A stretch of DNA of 64,000 nucleotides from Curtobacterium sp. L6-1. GTDB lineage: Bacteria; Actinomycetota; Actinomycetes; Actinomycetales; Microbacteriaceae. The DNA lies in NCBI RefSeq assembly GCF_018885305.1, contig NZ_CP076544.1, forward strand, positions 124,001-188,000, read 5' to 3'. Under the pieces are notes generated by a model. That model did not search any database, had not been told where the DNA came from, and saw only the letters and a program-made list of their open reading frames with translations. Position numbers and translations under genes: made by a program. Shown in pieces: positions 52,560 through 62,745 of the stretch. Numbering within the stretch: position 1 is the stretch's first letter; each line of letters starts with the position of its first letter.

Positions 52560-55500
52560 GTCAGCGCCTTCGTGATCCGCTGCAGCGAGACCGTCTCTGC
52601 GGTCCCGAGCTCCTGCGCGAACAGGCTGAGACGGAACTCCTCGAGCATCCACCGCGTGTGCACGAGCTCCGGGTGCGCGCCGACGGCGGGCGGGAAGGTC
52701 CCGCCGGCCTCGACGTAGCGGTCGGTCGCTCCGGTGACCTCGCGCATCCACTGGGCGTCGCGGCCCGGGTTCTGGAGCAGCTTCGTCACCCGCGCCTCGA
52801 TGCCCTGCAGGTACACCCGGATGCGGCGGAGTCTGTCCAGCCCCGCCACCGAGACGAACCCGGGGAACACCAGCCGTTCCATCTGCTGCCGCATGTCCGA
52901 CAGCGCCGGCAGGAGCGCCATGTTCGTCGCCTGCTTCATCGCCCGCTCCGCGTTCCGCTGTGCGGTCAGGACGGCGGCGACCTCGGACACCGCGGTGAAC
53001 ATGGTGTCGACGACCGTCGCCGAGACGGCGTCGCGGACCTGTTCGAACGCCGTCCGCGAGAACACGAGACCGTCCGGGTGCGACCGGCGGATGCCGGCGT
53101 CGACCACCGCGGCGAGGACGTCGTCGAACAGCGCCGCCGTCGAGGTGTACGGGCTCGCGGCCAGGGCGAGCTTCTCCGGCGCCGTGAGGTGCTGCTGGAT
53201 GTACGACACCGGCGACGGCACCGCCAGCATCACGAGGCGGCGGACCCCGGCCGGCATCCGCACCGTACGGTCGCCCGGGGTGGCGAGGAGCTGCACGCCC
53301 ACGGTCGCCTTCGGGCCGGAGCCCTCCTCGACGAGGGCGGGGTAGGCGCGGATGACGCCGCCCGCCTGCTTCGTGTCGAGCACCTCGGGCAGGTCCTGGT
53401 CCGGCCACCCGGTCAGGCCGGTGCGCTCGATGCGCCGACCGGAGCCGGCGTCGGCGACGCGGGACGAGCCTCCTGAGCGTTGCGTCGCGGCGGCGACGCT
53501 CTGCTGGGTGCGGTCCTTGAGCCTGGTCTGCAGCGCTGCGAGGTCCTTGCCGGCCTCGACCCGGCGGCCGCGCTCGTCGACCACCGCGTACGTCGGCAAC
53601 AGGTGCGCGGGCACCCGGGACATGTCGAAGTCGGACTCGGCGACCGGCACGTGCACGAGGCGCTGGATCGTCTTCGCCAGGGTGGCGCGGAAGCTCTCGG
53701 TCGGGGTCGTCGGGGCGTCGTCGGGCAGCTCGGTGACGATCTTCTCGGCCCAGTCGGCTGCGGGCACGACGTTCTTCCGGATGTGCTTCGGCAGCGCCTT
53801 GATGAGCGCGGTGACGAGTTCCTTCCGCAGGCCGCGCACCTGCCAGTCGAAGCCCTCCTCACGCATCCGCGGCAGGACGGCGAGCGGCACCTGCACGCTG
53901 ACACCGTCGTCCTCGGCGCCCGGCTCGAAGCGGTACCGGACGGCCAACCGCTGGTCGCCGCTGCGCCACTGCGTCGGGTACTCCTCGTCGTCCTCGGCCG
54001 CGGAGGCGGCGGACTCGTCGAGCAGGTCCTCGCGGCGCATCGTGAGGAGGTCGGGCTGGTCACGACGGGTCCGTCGCCACCAGCCCTCGAAGTCGCGGGT
54101 GGTCGCGACCTCGGCCGGGATGCGCGCGTCGTAGAACTCGACGACCGTCTCGTCGTCGAGCAGGATGTCGCGGCGGCGGGTGCGTTCCTCGAGCTGCTCG
54201 AGTTCGCGGCGGAGCTTCCGGTTGGCGCGGTCGAACGCCTGCTGCGAGTCCCACTCGCCCTCGACCAGGGCGTGACGGATGAAGAGCTCGCGGGAGTGCA
54301 CCGGGTCGATGCGGTTGTACTGCACCCGGCGCCGCTGGACGATCGGGACACCGAACAGGGTGACCCGCTCGAAGGCGACGACCGCGCCCTGCTTCTTTTC
54401 CCAGTGCGGTTCGCCGTAGGTGCGCTTGAGCAGGTCGCCCGCCAGCGGTTCGACCCAGGCGGTGTCGATCCGTGCGACGGTCCGCGCGAACAACCGGCTC
54501 GTCTCGACGAGTTCGGCGGCCATCACGGCGTCGGGCTGCTTCTTCGCGAGCACGCTGCCGGGGAACACCACGAAGCGGGTGTTGCGGGAGCCGAGGTAGT
54601 CTCGCTTCTCGCGGTCCCGCAGGCCGATCTGGCTGAGGAGTCCGGCCAGCAGGGCACGGTGCACGGAGTCCGGGTCGTCCTTGCGTTCCTTGCCGACGTG
54701 GATGCCGACCTGCTTCGCCGCCCGTGCGAGCTGTCGGTACAGGTCCTGCCACTCGCGGATGCGGAGGTGGTTGAGGAACTCGGTTTTGCACATCCGGCGG
54801 AAGGCGCTCGAGGACAGCTCCTCCTGCTTCTCCTCCAGGTGGTTCCAGAGGCCGAGCAGGGTGAGGAAGTCGCTCGTGGGGTCGGCGAAGCGGGCGTGCA
54901 GCTGGTCGGCCTGCGCACGCTTCTCGAGCGGACGCTCGCGGGGGTCCTGGATGCTCAGCGCCGACACGATGGCGATGACCTCGCGCCCGACGCCCTGGCG
55001 GCTCGCCTCGAGCACCATCCGGCCGAGTCGCGGGTCGATGGGCAGACGGGTGAGCTGCTTGCCGGTCTTCGTGATCGCGCCGGCGGTGTCGACGGCCCGC
55101 AGCTCGCGGAGCAGGTCGAGGCCGTCCTTCACACCGCGGGAGTCCGGCGGCTGCAGGAACGGGAACGACTCGATGTCGCCGAACCCGAGCGAGATCATCT
55201 GCAGGATGACGGCGGCGAGGTTCGTGCGGAGGATCTCGGGGTCCGTGTACTCCCGACGGCGTTCGAAGTCGTCCTCGGAGTAGAGCCGGATCGCGATGCC
55301 CGCGCTGGTGCGGCCCGCGCGCCCGGAGCGCTGGTTCGCCGACGCCTGCGAGATCGCCTCGATCGGGAGGCGCTGCACCTTCGCCCGCGGGGAGTACCGC
55401 GAGATGCGCGCGGTACCCGTGTCGATGACGTACTTGATGCCGGGCACGGTCAGCGACGTCTCGGCGACGTTGGTCGCGAGCACCACGCGACGACGGACAC

Positions 55501-56434
55501 CCGGGGTCGCGGACCGCTGGAACACCCGGTGCTGGTCCGCGGCGGAGAGCCGTCCGTAGAGCGGCAGGACCTCGGTGCCGGCGTAGTGCTTGCCCTCGAT
55601 GGCGTCCTGCGCGTCGCGGATCTCGTTCTCGCCGGAGAGGAACACGAGGACGTCGCCCGGCTCCTCGCGCGCCAGTTCGTCCAGCGCGTCGGTGATCCCC
55701 TGCAGGGGGTCGCGGTCGTCGGCGTCGGCACCGCCGGCGTTCCGGCCGGCCCCGGCACGCCCGCTTGTCGCCGGTCGGGTGCCGGCCGGACGCTCGTCGA
55801 AGTCGTCGTCCTCGTCGTCGTCACCGGCGACGTCGTCGTCGGCGACCAACGGGCGGTAGCGGATCTCGACCGGGTAGGTGCGGCCGGACACCTCGACGAT
55901 CGGCGCTCCGCCGAAGTGCTCGGAGAACGACTGCGGGTCGATCGTCGCACTGGTGATGATGACCTTGAGGTCCGGTCGGCGGGGGAGCAGCCGCTTCAGG
56001 TAGCCGAGCAGGAAGTCGATGGTGAGGGACCGCTCGTGCGCCTCGTCGATGATGATCGTGTCGTAGCGCTTGAGGTCCCGGTCGAAGTGGATCTCGTTGA
56101 GCAGGATGCCGTCGGTCATCACCTTGATCCGGGTGTTCGCGCTCACCTTGTCGGTGAACCGCACCTGGTAGCCGACGAGGTCGCCCAGCTCGCCGCCGAG
56201 TTCCTCGGACACCCGCTCCGCGATGGTGCGGGCCGCGATCCGGCGGGGCTGCGTGTGTCCGATGCGCTCGCGCCCGAGCTCGAGACAGATCTTGGGCAGC
56301 TGCGTGGTCTTTCCCGACCCGGTGGCGCCGGCGACGATGACGACCTGGTTGTCGCGGATCGCAGCGGCGATGTCGTCCCGCCGCTGCGAGACGGGCAGCT
56401 CCGGCGGGTACGTGATGACAGGGGGATTCGACAT
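52544..56434 (-). CDS. hrpA: ATP-dependent RNA helicase HrpA
   Basis: A 1296-residue DEAH-box helicase, the usual HrpA length. Near the N-terminus are Walker A GATGSGKTTQLPK, then TQPRRIAA, DEAH in IIIDEAHERSL, SAT in ITSATIDPQSF, and motif VI region QRSGRAGR. A low-complexity acidic insert (DDDVAGDDDEDDDFDE) interrupts the RecA domains. The winged-helix/ratchet region and OB fold follow, and the C-terminal half is the DUF3418 region typical of bacterial HrpA. It acts on mRNA and stalled ribosomes. The ATG at 56434 or 56440 is possible; TATCCT lies only a few bases upstream. Confidence 0.94.
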   Translation of the reverse strand: MSNPPVITYPPELPVSQRRDDIAAAIRDNQVVIVAGATGSGKTTQLPKICLELGRERIGHTQPRRIAARTIAERVSEELGGELGDLVGYQVRFTDKVSANTRIKVMTDGILLNEIHFDRDLKRYDTIIIDEAHERSLTIDFLLGYLKRLLPRRPDLKVIITSATIDPQSFSEHFGGAPIVEVSGRTYPVEIRYRPLVADDDVAGDDDEDDDFDERPAGTRPATSGRAGAGRNAGGADADDRDPLQGITDALDELAREEPGDVLVFLSGENEIRDAQDAIEGKHYAGTEVLPLYGRLSAADQHRVFQRSATPGVRRRVVLATNVAETSLTVPGIKYVIDTGTARISRYSPRAKVQRLPIEAISQASANQRSGRAGRTSAGIAIRLYSEDDFERRREYTDPEILRTNLAAVILQMISLGFGDIESFPFLQPPDSRGVKDGLDLLRELRAVDTAGAITKTGKQLTRLPIDPRLGRMVLEASRQGVGREVIAIVSALSIQDPRERPLEKRAQADQLHARFADPTSDFLTLLGLWNHLEEKQEELSSSAFRRMCKTEFLNHLRIREWQDLYRQLARAAKQVGIHVGKERKDDPDSVHRALLAGLLSQIGLRDREKRDYLGSRNTRFVVFPGSVLAKKQPDAVMAAELVETSRLFARTVARIDTAWVEPLAGDLLKRTYGEPHWEKKQGAVVAFERVTLFGVPIVQRRRVQYNRIDPVHSRELFIRHALVEGEWDSQQAFDRANRKLRRELEQLEERTRRRDILLDDETVVEFYDARIPAEVATTRDFEGWWRRTRRDQPDLLTMRREDLLDESAASAAEDDEEYPTQWRSGDQRLAVRYRFEPGAEDDGVSVQVPLAVLPRMREEGFDWQVRGLRKELVTALIKALPKHIRKNVVPAADWAEKIVTELPDDAPTTPTESFRATLAKTIQRLVHVPVAESDFDMSRVPAHLLPTYAVVDERGRRVEAGKDLAALQTRLKDRTQQSVAAATQRSGGSSRVADAGSGRRIERTGLTGWPDQDLPEVLDTKQAGGVIRAYPALVEEGSGPKATVGVQLLATPGDRTVRMPAGVRRLVMLAVPSPVSYIQQHLTAPEKLALAASPYTSTAALFDDVLAAVVDAGIRRSHPDGLVFSRTAFEQVRDAVSATVVDTMFTAVSEVAAVLTAQRNAERAMKQATNMALLPALSDMRQQMERLVFPGFVSVAGLDRLRRIRVYLQGIEARVTKLLQNPGRDAQWMREVTGATDRYVEAGGTFPPAVGAHPELVHTRWMLEEFRLSLFAQELGTAETVSLQRITKALTAASR

Positions 56435-56469
56435 GAGCATTCCAGGATACCGTCCGGGCGCGTCCGCGA

Positions 56470-58314
56470 TCAGCCGAGCTGTGCCGCGAGCTCGTCCGGC
56501 GTGTGGGCGGGCAGTTCGCAGACCCGGTCGTGGCACACGTAGGCGACGCCGTCCTGGCCGTCCCGACCGGCGAAGAGCTCGAACCCGGCCACCGACCACG
56601 CCGCCGCCTGCTCGGGAGTGAGCACCGCGACCACGGTCCCCGGGCGCCGGGCACCGAGGACGGCCCGCTCCATCGCGGCCACGTCGGGCCGGGTACGGTC
56701 GGACGCCACGAGGACGACCTCTCGTGCGGGACGCTGCAGGCCGAGCGCCAGACCGAGGGCGTCGGCGTGCCCGAGGGGACGCTCCACCCCCGTCCGCGCC
56801 CGGTCCGCCACCGATCGGGTCGCCGCCGCACGCAGGCCGTCGTCACCGGTGAGGGCCGCGAGCACCGTGGCGGCGCCCGCCAGCCCGACCGTGCCGGAGC
56901 GCAGGGCCGTCTGCGGCTGCTCCCCGGTCGCCGTGCCGGCAGCGGCGAGCACCGGGTCGACCTCGAGCGCACCGGACAGAGCGTCCTGCACGATCGTCCG
57001 GGCAGTGAGTGCGTACCGGAGTTCCCCGGTGACCAGCGCCAGTTCGAGCAGCCCCTCGGCGAGGAGCCCCAGGTCCTCCAGCGTCGGTGCTGCCGCGGAG
57101 GTCCCCCGCGCCGAGCTCGACCGGACGACGACGTGGCCGTCACGGACGTGCGCGGCGAGCACGGCGTCGGCCGCGCCACGGGCGAGCTCGATCATCTCGT
57201 CGTCACCCGTGCGACCGCCGGCCAGCACGAGTCCGCGGATCGCCAGACCGTTCCACCCGGTCAGGACCTGGTCGTCGAGCGGCGGGGCGTCCAGGTCGCC
57301 GCGCTCGTCGAGCGGCAGGTGGTACCACTCGCCCTCGACCCGGCGGCCGTCGATGGTGGACTCGCTGTCCTGCGCGGCCACGAATGCCCCGTCCGCACGA
57401 CGCAGGGTGTCGCGCAGGAAGTCGGCGATGCCGCGCGCCCGTCCGGCGTCCGCCACGGCGAGCAGTCCGGCGTTGTCGTAGAGCATCCGCTCGTAGTGCG
57501 GCACGGACCAGTCCCGCTGCGTCGCGTAGCGGAACACCCCACCGTCGGCGTCGGTCAGCTCGGACTGCGCGATCGCCGTCCGCGCACGCCCCAGCAGGGC
57601 TCCCGCCGCGGTGTTGCCGTCGGCGGCGGCGTCGTGCAGGAACTCCAGCAGCGGCGCGTTCGGGAACTTCGGTGCCCCACCGAACCCGCCGTACGTGGTG
57701 TCCTCGGCACGCTCCAGGTCGGCGACGACGCCCAGCACCGCGTCGACGGACGGGAGGCCCGGCTCGGCTCCGTCGGACCCCGCGGCCGCTGCGGACGCCG
57801 CGTCCGCCTCCGCCCCCTGCCGGATGGCCCGCGCGACGGCCGATGCGTTCGCGTCCACCTCGTCCCGACGGTCCCGCCAGGCGTCGAGCACCGCCGCGGT
57901 GACCTGCCGGAACGACGGATGCTGCCCGACCGGCTGCGGCGGGTAGTAGGTCCCCGCGTAGAACACCTGCGCGTCGGGCGTCATGAACACCGTCAGCGGC
58001 CACCCGAGCTGTCCCGTGAAGGCGCTCGCGGCGGCCATCGCGCTCGCGTCCACGTCGGGGCGCTCTTCGCGGTCGACCTTCACGGCGACGAAGTCCTGCC
58101 GCAGGAGCGCCCCCACCGCGGGGTCGGAGAAGCTCTCGCGTGCCATGACATGGCACCAGTGGCAGGTCGCGTACCCTATCGACACGAGGACGGGCACGTC
58201 GCGCTCGCGGGCCTCGGCGAACGCCTCCGCACCCCACTCACGCCAGTCCACCGGGTTGTCGGCGTGCTGACGGAGGTAGGGGCTGACGGCGGTCCCGAGC
58301 CGGTTGTCGTTCAT
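56470..58314 (-). CDS. Thioredoxin-domain protein of the YyaL/DUF255 (SSP411) family
   Basis: 614 residues. The N-terminal thioredoxin-like domain carries [17 protein letters not shown], the CxxC as Cys51-His-Trp-Cys54 in [10 protein letters not shown], and [10 protein letters not shown]. An (alpha/alpha)6 barrel follows with [15 protein letters not shown] and [13 protein letters not shown]. The function is uncertain in the family; a redox or sugar-epimerase-like role is suggested by fold. The stretch coding EPGLPSVDA (near 57744-57761) is an exact 18-base copy of a terminator arm. CACGCT lies six bases before the ATG, with GGGAG between. Confidence 0.9.
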   Translation of the reverse strand: MNDNRLGTAVSPYLRQHADNPVDWREWGAEAFAEARERDVPVLVSIGYATCHWCHVMARESFSDPAVGALLRQDFVAVKVDREERPDVDASAMAAASAFTGQLGWPLTVFMTPDAQVFYAGTYYPPQPVGQHPSFRQVTAAVLDAWRDRRDEVDANASAVARAIRQGAEADAASAAAAGSDGAEPGLPSVDAVLGVVADLERAEDTTYGGFGGAPKFPNAPLLEFLHDAAADGNTAAGALLGRARTAIAQSELTDADGGVFRYATQRDWSVPHYERMLYDNAGLLAVADAGRARGIADFLRDTLRRADGAFVAAQDSESTIDGRRVEGEWYHLPLDERGDLDAPPLDDQVLTGWNGLAIRGLVLAGGRTGDDEMIELARGAADAVLAAHVRDGHVVVRSSSARGTSAAAPTLEDLGLLAEGLLELALVTGELRYALTARTIVQDALSGALEVDPVLAAAGTATGEQPQTALRSGTVGLAGAATVLAALTGDDGLRAAATRSVADRARTGVERPLGHADALGLALGLQRPAREVVLVASDRTRPDVAAMERAVLGARRPGTVVAVLTPEQAAAWSVAGFELFAGRDGQDGVAYVCHDRVCELPAHTPDELAAQLG

Positions 58315-58363
58315 GCTCCCAGCGTGCCCCGACCGGCCTGAGTGGGCGGGCCTCCCGACCGAT

Positions 58364-58390
58364 CTGTGGACAGGACCGCGCCGTCCACAG
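58364..58390. terminator. CTGTGGAC/GTCCACAG hairpin after the kinase gene
   Basis: Perfect eight-base arms with an 11-base loop in the 88-base gap, 12 bases beyond the kinase stop on the minus strand. It probably ends the epimerase-kinase transcript before the YyaL-type gene's own promoter. Confidence 0.6.
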
Positions 58391-58402
58391 GCGCCGTGCG
58401 CG

Positions 58403-58951
58403 TCAGGCGAGCCAGCCGACCAGTCGGCCGATCCGGCCGGCGATCTCGGCCGGCGTCGACCCGTCGGTGTCCAGCCGCACGACGTGGTCCGGCGCGGTGG
58501 CGTCGAGCCTCCGTGCCGTCGTCGCGCTGTGGTCGACGTCCGCCTGGCGGACGTGTCCTGCCGCACGGTGGTCGAGTCGCCCGTGCGTCACGTCGTCGTC
58601 GGCGCGCAGGAGGACGGCCGTCACCGTCGGGTCGTCGCCCATCGCGGCGGCGAGGCGGGCTGACTCGAGCACGGACACGGTGTTCGTGAACACGAGCCGG
58701 TGGTGTCCGAGGGCCCGGGTGTTGGCCCACAGGGCGGCGAGGTTCCGCTCGGCGAGACGGGCCTCCGGGTGCTCGCGGTGCGGAGCGGGCCACGCCAGGT
58801 CGAGCGAGTCGCCCTCGACGACGACGTGGCGGACCGCGGCGTCGGCGAGGAGGTCGTGGAGCGCCGCGGCCACCGTCGACTTGCCCACCCCGGAGCGACC
58901 GCCGATGACCAGCAGCTCCGAGCGGGGTGGCGGGACGGACGCCGCGGTCAC
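58403..58951 (-). CDS. P-loop small kinase-like ATPase
   Basis: 182 residues with Walker [20 protein letters not shown] at the N-terminus, then [14 protein letters not shown] and a lid region with [18 protein letters not shown]. It resembles nucleotide or gluconate-type kinases (AAA_33), but the substrate is not recognisable. The GTG start lies 15 bases after the epimerase stop, so the two are one transcript. The ligand may be linked to the nucleotide-sugar neighbour. Confidence 0.78.
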   Translation of the reverse strand: MTAASVPPPRSELLVIGGRSGVGKSTVAAALHDLLADAAVRHVVVEGDSLDLAWPAPHREHPEARLAERNLAALWANTRALGHHRLVFTNTVSVLESARLAAAMGDDPTVTAVLLRADDDVTHGRLDHRAAGHVRQADVDHSATTARRLDATAPDHVVRLDTDGSTPAEIAGRIGRLVGWLA

Positions 58952-58966
58952 CGGTCGGCGCGCCGG

Positions 58967-60034
58967 TCAGTTGAGCCCGAGCGACAGCAGCGCGAGCGCC
59001 GCGTCCTCCGGGCCGTAGTCGAACATCCGGTCCCAGAACGGGTCGGCAGCCCACGGCACGTCCCCGTCCGCCGGGGTCCGGCGGGCGGTCTCGACGAGCC
59101 AGTCCAGTTCGGGCCGCACCGCCTCGGCGAAGCGGGGCGGCTCCCACCCCAGGGCCCGTGCGGCCGTCGTGTCGAGCACGAACGGCGACGGCGACGACCA
59201 CGGGGTGACGCCGACGAAGGCGGGCGCGTCCGCACCGAGGAGGACCTCGTCGAACCGGTGGTCGAGGAGCCCCGCGACCGTGCGGACGATCTCGAGCGCG
59301 GTCGGGGCGGTCTCGTCGGCGACGTTGAGAATCCGGCGGTCCGGTGCGTCCGCGATGGTCCGGACGAGGGCGCCGATGCCCGAGGCCGCCGTGGTGTGGT
59401 CGACACCGCGCCCCTCGTCCGCCAGCAGGATCCGCTCCCGGCCGTCCAGGACCCGGCGGACGACGAACCACTCGCGCGGTCGTCCGATGCCGACGCCGTA
59501 CACCTTCGACGGCCGCAGCACGGTGACCGGGGCGCCGTGGTCGAGCAGCACCTGCTCGGCGGCGACCTTGGCCGCACCGTACCCGTCCCGCGAGGTCGGG
59601 TCGCCGTCACCGGGTGCGACGGTCGGCTGCAGTTCGGTGACCGCGCCGCCGAAGACCGGCCGCTCGACGGAGTTCGCGTGGCGTCCCTGCTCGTCGGCGT
59701 AGACGGCCTTCGAGGAGACGAAGACCGTCGACCCGACGTCGTCCAGGAACGGTGCGAGCTGCAGGGCGTCGTCGCGGGTGAGGCCCATGGTGTCCACGAC
59801 CAGGTCGGCGCCGGGGCGGAGCAGGTCGCGCAGCAGCGCGGTGTCCCGCCGGTCGCCCGGGCGGGCGAGGGCTCCGGCCGCGACGAGTTCGTCGGCGACG
59901 GGGCCGCCGCGTCGGGACACGATCTCGACGGTCCAGTCGTCGCCACCGCGTCCGGAGGCGCCGAGGAGTTCGCGGGCGACCTGGGACCCGATGCCGCCGG
60001 TCCCGCCGAGGACCACGGCGCGTCTGCTGCTCAT
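58967..60034 (-). CDS. NAD-dependent epimerase/dehydratase family protein
   Basis: A 355-residue extended short-chain dehydrogenase. The dinucleotide loop is VVLGGTGGIGSQVARELLG, VFVSSKAVY supplies the Ser, and the active-site Tyr-Lys appears as YGAAKVAAEQVL. It ends with a domain accepting a nucleotide-sugar-like substrate (GWEPPRFAEAVRPELDWLVE). The substrate is unknown. The ATG is seven bases from a TAGCGT -10. Followed closely by the P-loop kinase. Confidence 0.88.
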   Translation of the reverse strand: MSSRRAVVLGGTGGIGSQVARELLGASGRGGDDWTVEIVSRRGGPVADELVAAGALARPGDRRDTALLRDLLRPGADLVVDTMGLTRDDALQLAPFLDDVGSTVFVSSKAVYADEQGRHANSVERPVFGGAVTELQPTVAPGDGDPTSRDGYGAAKVAAEQVLLDHGAPVTVLRPSKVYGVGIGRPREWFVVRRVLDGRERILLADEGRGVDHTTAASGIGALVRTIADAPDRRILNVADETAPTALEIVRTVAGLLDHRFDEVLLGADAPAFVGVTPWSSPSPFVLDTTAARALGWEPPRFAEAVRPELDWLVETARRTPADGDVPWAADPFWDRMFDYGPEDAALALLSLGLN

Positions 60035-60041
60035 GGCGCCA

Positions 60042-60047
60042 ACGCTA
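60042..60047 (-). promoter_or_regulatory. -10 element (TAGCGT) of the epimerase gene
   Basis: TAGCGT on the minus strand, seven bases from the ATG at 60034; no Shine-Dalgarno fits between. Confidence 0.5.
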
Positions 60048-60091
60048 GACCGCGGGGCACGGCGCGCCGGACCGACGGGAGGGTCGGACCG

Positions 60092-60943
60092 TCAGGAGGC
60101 GACCGGTTCCCGCCACCACTCGGCGAGGGAGCCGTCGTACACGCGGACCTTGCGGTGCCCGAGGACCGTCAGCGCCAGGGCGTCCACGCACGAGGCGCTC
60201 CCGACACCGCAGTAGGTCACGACCTCGTCCGCCGAGAGCACGGGGGCGAGGGCGCGCTCGAGGTCGGTGTGGCGCAGGAACGCGTTCGACTCGTCGAGGA
60301 GCTCGTGCACGGGGATGGTCGTGCTGCCGGGCACCACGGGCGGGTGGTCGTCGCCGAGCGTGGTGACGTCCGCGGCGAGGACGAGTGCGGCGGGCTCCGA
60401 CCCGTCCACCGCCCGCAGGACGCGGGCGCGGTCGGCCCACAGCGGGCGTTCCTCACCGGCGACGAACGCGTCGCCGTCGGCCGCGGGCCGCGGCGCGCGG
60501 GACAGGGCACCGACGCGCACCGGGCGGCCCTCGTCGCGCCACTTCGGGAAGCCGCCGTCGAGGACGGCGACGGACTCGAAGCCGTACGAGCGGAAGATCC
60601 ACCAGAGGCGGGCGGACCACTCGCCGATGCCGTCGTCGTAGACCACCACCGTGGAGGCGCGGCTCACCCCGATCGCGCGGGCGGCGGACTCGAAACGCTC
60701 GACGTCCGGGCGGGTGAACGGGAGGCCGGTGTCCGGCGACGAGAACGCGTGGATGAGGTCGGCGTAGACGGCGCCGGGGACGTGTCCGTCGTGTTCGTGC
60801 GCGGTCTGCGCGGAGTGCCAGGTCGTGTCGAGGCCGATGCCGTCCGTGTGCACCGAGGCGTCGAGGACGAGGAGGTCGTCCGCGCCGAGGTGGTCGGCGA
60901 GCCACTGCGTCGACACGAGCGGCGAGGTCAGGACGGGGGCCAT
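60092..60943 (-). CDS. Thiosulfate/3-mercaptopyruvate sulfurtransferase
   Basis: 283 residues with two rhodanese domains: the inactive N-terminal one (LVLDASVHTDG ... HVPGAVYADL) and the catalytic C-terminal one with Cys245 in VTYCGVGSASC. The CGVG loop lacks the full CRxGxR form of thiosulfate-specific enzymes, so 3-mercaptopyruvate or another donor is possible. It transfers sulfane sulfur in the cytoplasm. The ATG is seven bases from a TACGGT -10. Monocistronic. Confidence 0.9.
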   Translation of the reverse strand: MAPVLTSPLVSTQWLADHLGADDLLVLDASVHTDGIGLDTTWHSAQTAHEHDGHVPGAVYADLIHAFSSPDTGLPFTRPDVERFESAARAIGVSRASTVVVYDDGIGEWSARLWWIFRSYGFESVAVLDGGFPKWRDEGRPVRVGALSRAPRPAADGDAFVAGEERPLWADRARVLRAVDGSEPAALVLAADVTTLGDDHPPVVPGSTTIPVHELLDESNAFLRHTDLERALAPVLSADEVVTYCGVGSASCVDALALTVLGHRKVRVYDGSLAEWWREPVAS

Positions 60944-60950
60944 GCCGATC

Positions 60951-60956
60951 ACCGTA
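60951..60956 (-). promoter_or_regulatory. -10 element (TACGGT) of the sulfurtransferase gene
   Basis: TACGGT on the minus strand, seven bases from the ATG at 60943. Confidence 0.5.
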
Positions 60957-61042
60957 AACCAGACCTCTGACTCGTGACAGAGAGTCAGCAACAAGGCGAC
61001 ATGCGCGTCCCCACAGGTGCCGAGCCGGTCGGGGAACACGGA

Positions 61043-61079
61043 ACGGACACCACCCGGGCGCTGCCCGTGCGGTGTCCGT
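61043..61079. terminator. Two-tier hairpin terminator after the DHA2 efflux gene
   Basis: ACGGACACC (61043-61051) pairs with GGTGTCCGT (61071-61079). Inside, CGGGC and GCCCG pair around GCT. It lies just past the stop of the minus-strand efflux gene and shares no sequence with the GGACGGGAGG family. Confidence 0.7.
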
Positions 61080-61094
61080 CCCGTTCGCTGCCGC

Positions 61095-62636
61095 TCAGTG
61101 TGCGGCGGCCGGGATGCTCCCCGTCGCGTCCGACCCGGCGCGCTCGAGGCGTGCCAGTCGCACCGACTGTCGGTTGATGAGCAGCCCGCTCGCGATCGCG
61201 ACGAGGACCAGCACGCTGGCCGAGATCGCGAACGCGGCGTGGTACCCGTCGAGCGTGGCCTGGGCCTGCTGCAGCTTCGTCGGTGCCCCGCCCAGTCCGG
61301 AGAGACTGTTCGCGACCACGTCGGCGAAGATCGTCGACAGCAGCGCGGTCCCGATCGAGCCACCGATCTGCTGCATGGTGTTGACCGTGGCCGACGCGAC
61401 GCCGGCATCGGCACGGGCCACCCCGGTCGTGGCGGTGTTCATGGCCGACGAGAAGATCGTGCCCATGCCGAGGCCGATCACGATGAGCGCCGGCAGCACG
61501 GTGCCCGCGTAGGAGCTGTCGAGGTCGGTGCGCAGGAGCAGCAGGAGCCCGGTCGCAGCGACCAGTCCGCCAGCGAAGATGAGCACCTTCGGGCCGACGC
61601 GGGGGAGCAGACGCCCACCGATCTGCGTCGCCGACAGCATGATCGACAGCGGCATCGGCAGGAACGCCAGTCCGGTCTGCAGCGCCGAGAAGCCGAGGGT
61701 CTGCTCGAGGTAGTAAGTCAGGAACAGGAAGATGCCGAACATCCCGATGGCGACCAGGCCGATCGCGACGAACGAACCGCCGCGGTCACGGTCGAGGACG
61801 ACACGCAGGGGGAGCAGCGGGTGTGCGACGCGGGTCTCGATGACGATGAAGGCCGCGATGAGCAGGACACCGCCGGCGAGCATGCCGATCGTGACCGGGT
61901 CGTCCCAGCCGTTGGTCTCGGCGTTCGAGAAGCCGTAGACGACGCCGACCAGACCGGCCGTGATGGTGAGGACGCCCGCCACGTCGATGCGCGGACGCTC
62001 GACCTTCGGCGGCTTCGCCATGAAGACGAGGGCGCCGATGACGCCGAGGACGGCGAACACGACGTTCACGTAGAGGCACCAGCGCCACGAGGCGTACTCG
62101 GTCAGGACGCCGCCGAGCAGCAGGCCGATGGCCGCACCCGAGCCGGCGATCGAACCGAAGATGCCGAACGCGCGACCGCGCTCCTTGGGGTCGCGGAACG
62201 TGGTGGTGAGCATGCCCAGCGCCGACGGGGCGAGCAGCGCGCCGAACACGCCCTGCAGGGCACGGGCCGCGACGAGCAGCCCGAACGAGTCGGCCAGGCC
62301 GCCCAGGACCGAGGCGACGGCGAAGCCGACCAGGCCGATGATGAACGTGTTCTTCCGGCCGAAGAGGTCACCGAGTCGACCGCCGAGGAGCAGCAGCGAG
62401 CCGAACGCCAGCGAGTACGCCGTGACGATCCACTGGCGCTGGTCGGTGCCGAACCCGAGGTCCTGCTGCGCCGAGGGCAGCGCGATGTTCACGATGGTGG
62501 CGTCGAGGACGACCATGAGCTGGGCGAGGGCGATGACCGCGAGGGCGATCCATCGGTGGTCGGTCCGGGCCGGGGTGGGGCCCGCTGTGCTGGGCGTCGC
62601 TCCTGTGGGAGCGGGCGCGGTCTGTTCTGCCGTCAC
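61095..62636 (-). CDS. DHA2-type MFS drug efflux transporter (EmrB/QacA-like)
   Basis: A 513-residue, fourteen-helix proton-driven exporter. Signatures: ALAQLMVVLDATIVNIALP in helix 1, LGGRLGDLFGRKNTFI after helix 2, and the helix 5 antiporter motif GSIAGSGAAIGLLLGGVLTE followed by YASWRWCLYVNV. It should export hydrophobic drugs or dyes. The GTG start has AGAAGGAGG upstream. It is divergent from a TetR gene across a region with two 23-base dyads, the usual arrangement of a ligand-induced pump. Confidence 0.92.
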   Translation of the reverse strand: MTAEQTAPAPTGATPSTAGPTPARTDHRWIALAVIALAQLMVVLDATIVNIALPSAQQDLGFGTDQRQWIVTAYSLAFGSLLLLGGRLGDLFGRKNTFIIGLVGFAVASVLGGLADSFGLLVAARALQGVFGALLAPSALGMLTTTFRDPKERGRAFGIFGSIAGSGAAIGLLLGGVLTEYASWRWCLYVNVVFAVLGVIGALVFMAKPPKVERPRIDVAGVLTITAGLVGVVYGFSNAETNGWDDPVTIGMLAGGVLLIAAFIVIETRVAHPLLPLRVVLDRDRGGSFVAIGLVAIGMFGIFLFLTYYLEQTLGFSALQTGLAFLPMPLSIMLSATQIGGRLLPRVGPKVLIFAGGLVAATGLLLLLRTDLDSSYAGTVLPALIVIGLGMGTIFSSAMNTATTGVARADAGVASATVNTMQQIGGSIGTALLSTIFADVVANSLSGLGGAPTKLQQAQATLDGYHAAFAISASVLVLVAIASGLLINRQSVRLARLERAGSDATGSIPAAAH

Positions 62637-62705
62637 GACAGCCTCCTTCTCGAAGGATGGAAGGGGAGGAGGGGCGCGCGCCGTCGGGCGTCCCGGAGGA
62701 TGGTG

Positions 62706-62728
62706 AAGCGGATGCCGGGCATCCGCTT
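62706..62728. promoter_or_regulatory. TetR-type operator 1
   Basis: AAGCGGATGCC-G-GGCATCCGCTT: perfect 11-base arms around one G, in the gap between the efflux gene and its regulator. Confidence 0.75.
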
Positions 62729-62745
62729 GTGACCACTGTAGCCCA

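Noticed and set aside
58364-58390. DnaA-box-like CTGTGGACA suggesting an origin
   Set aside because: It is one arm of a perfect hairpin placed as a terminator, with no cluster of boxes and no replication genes nearby.
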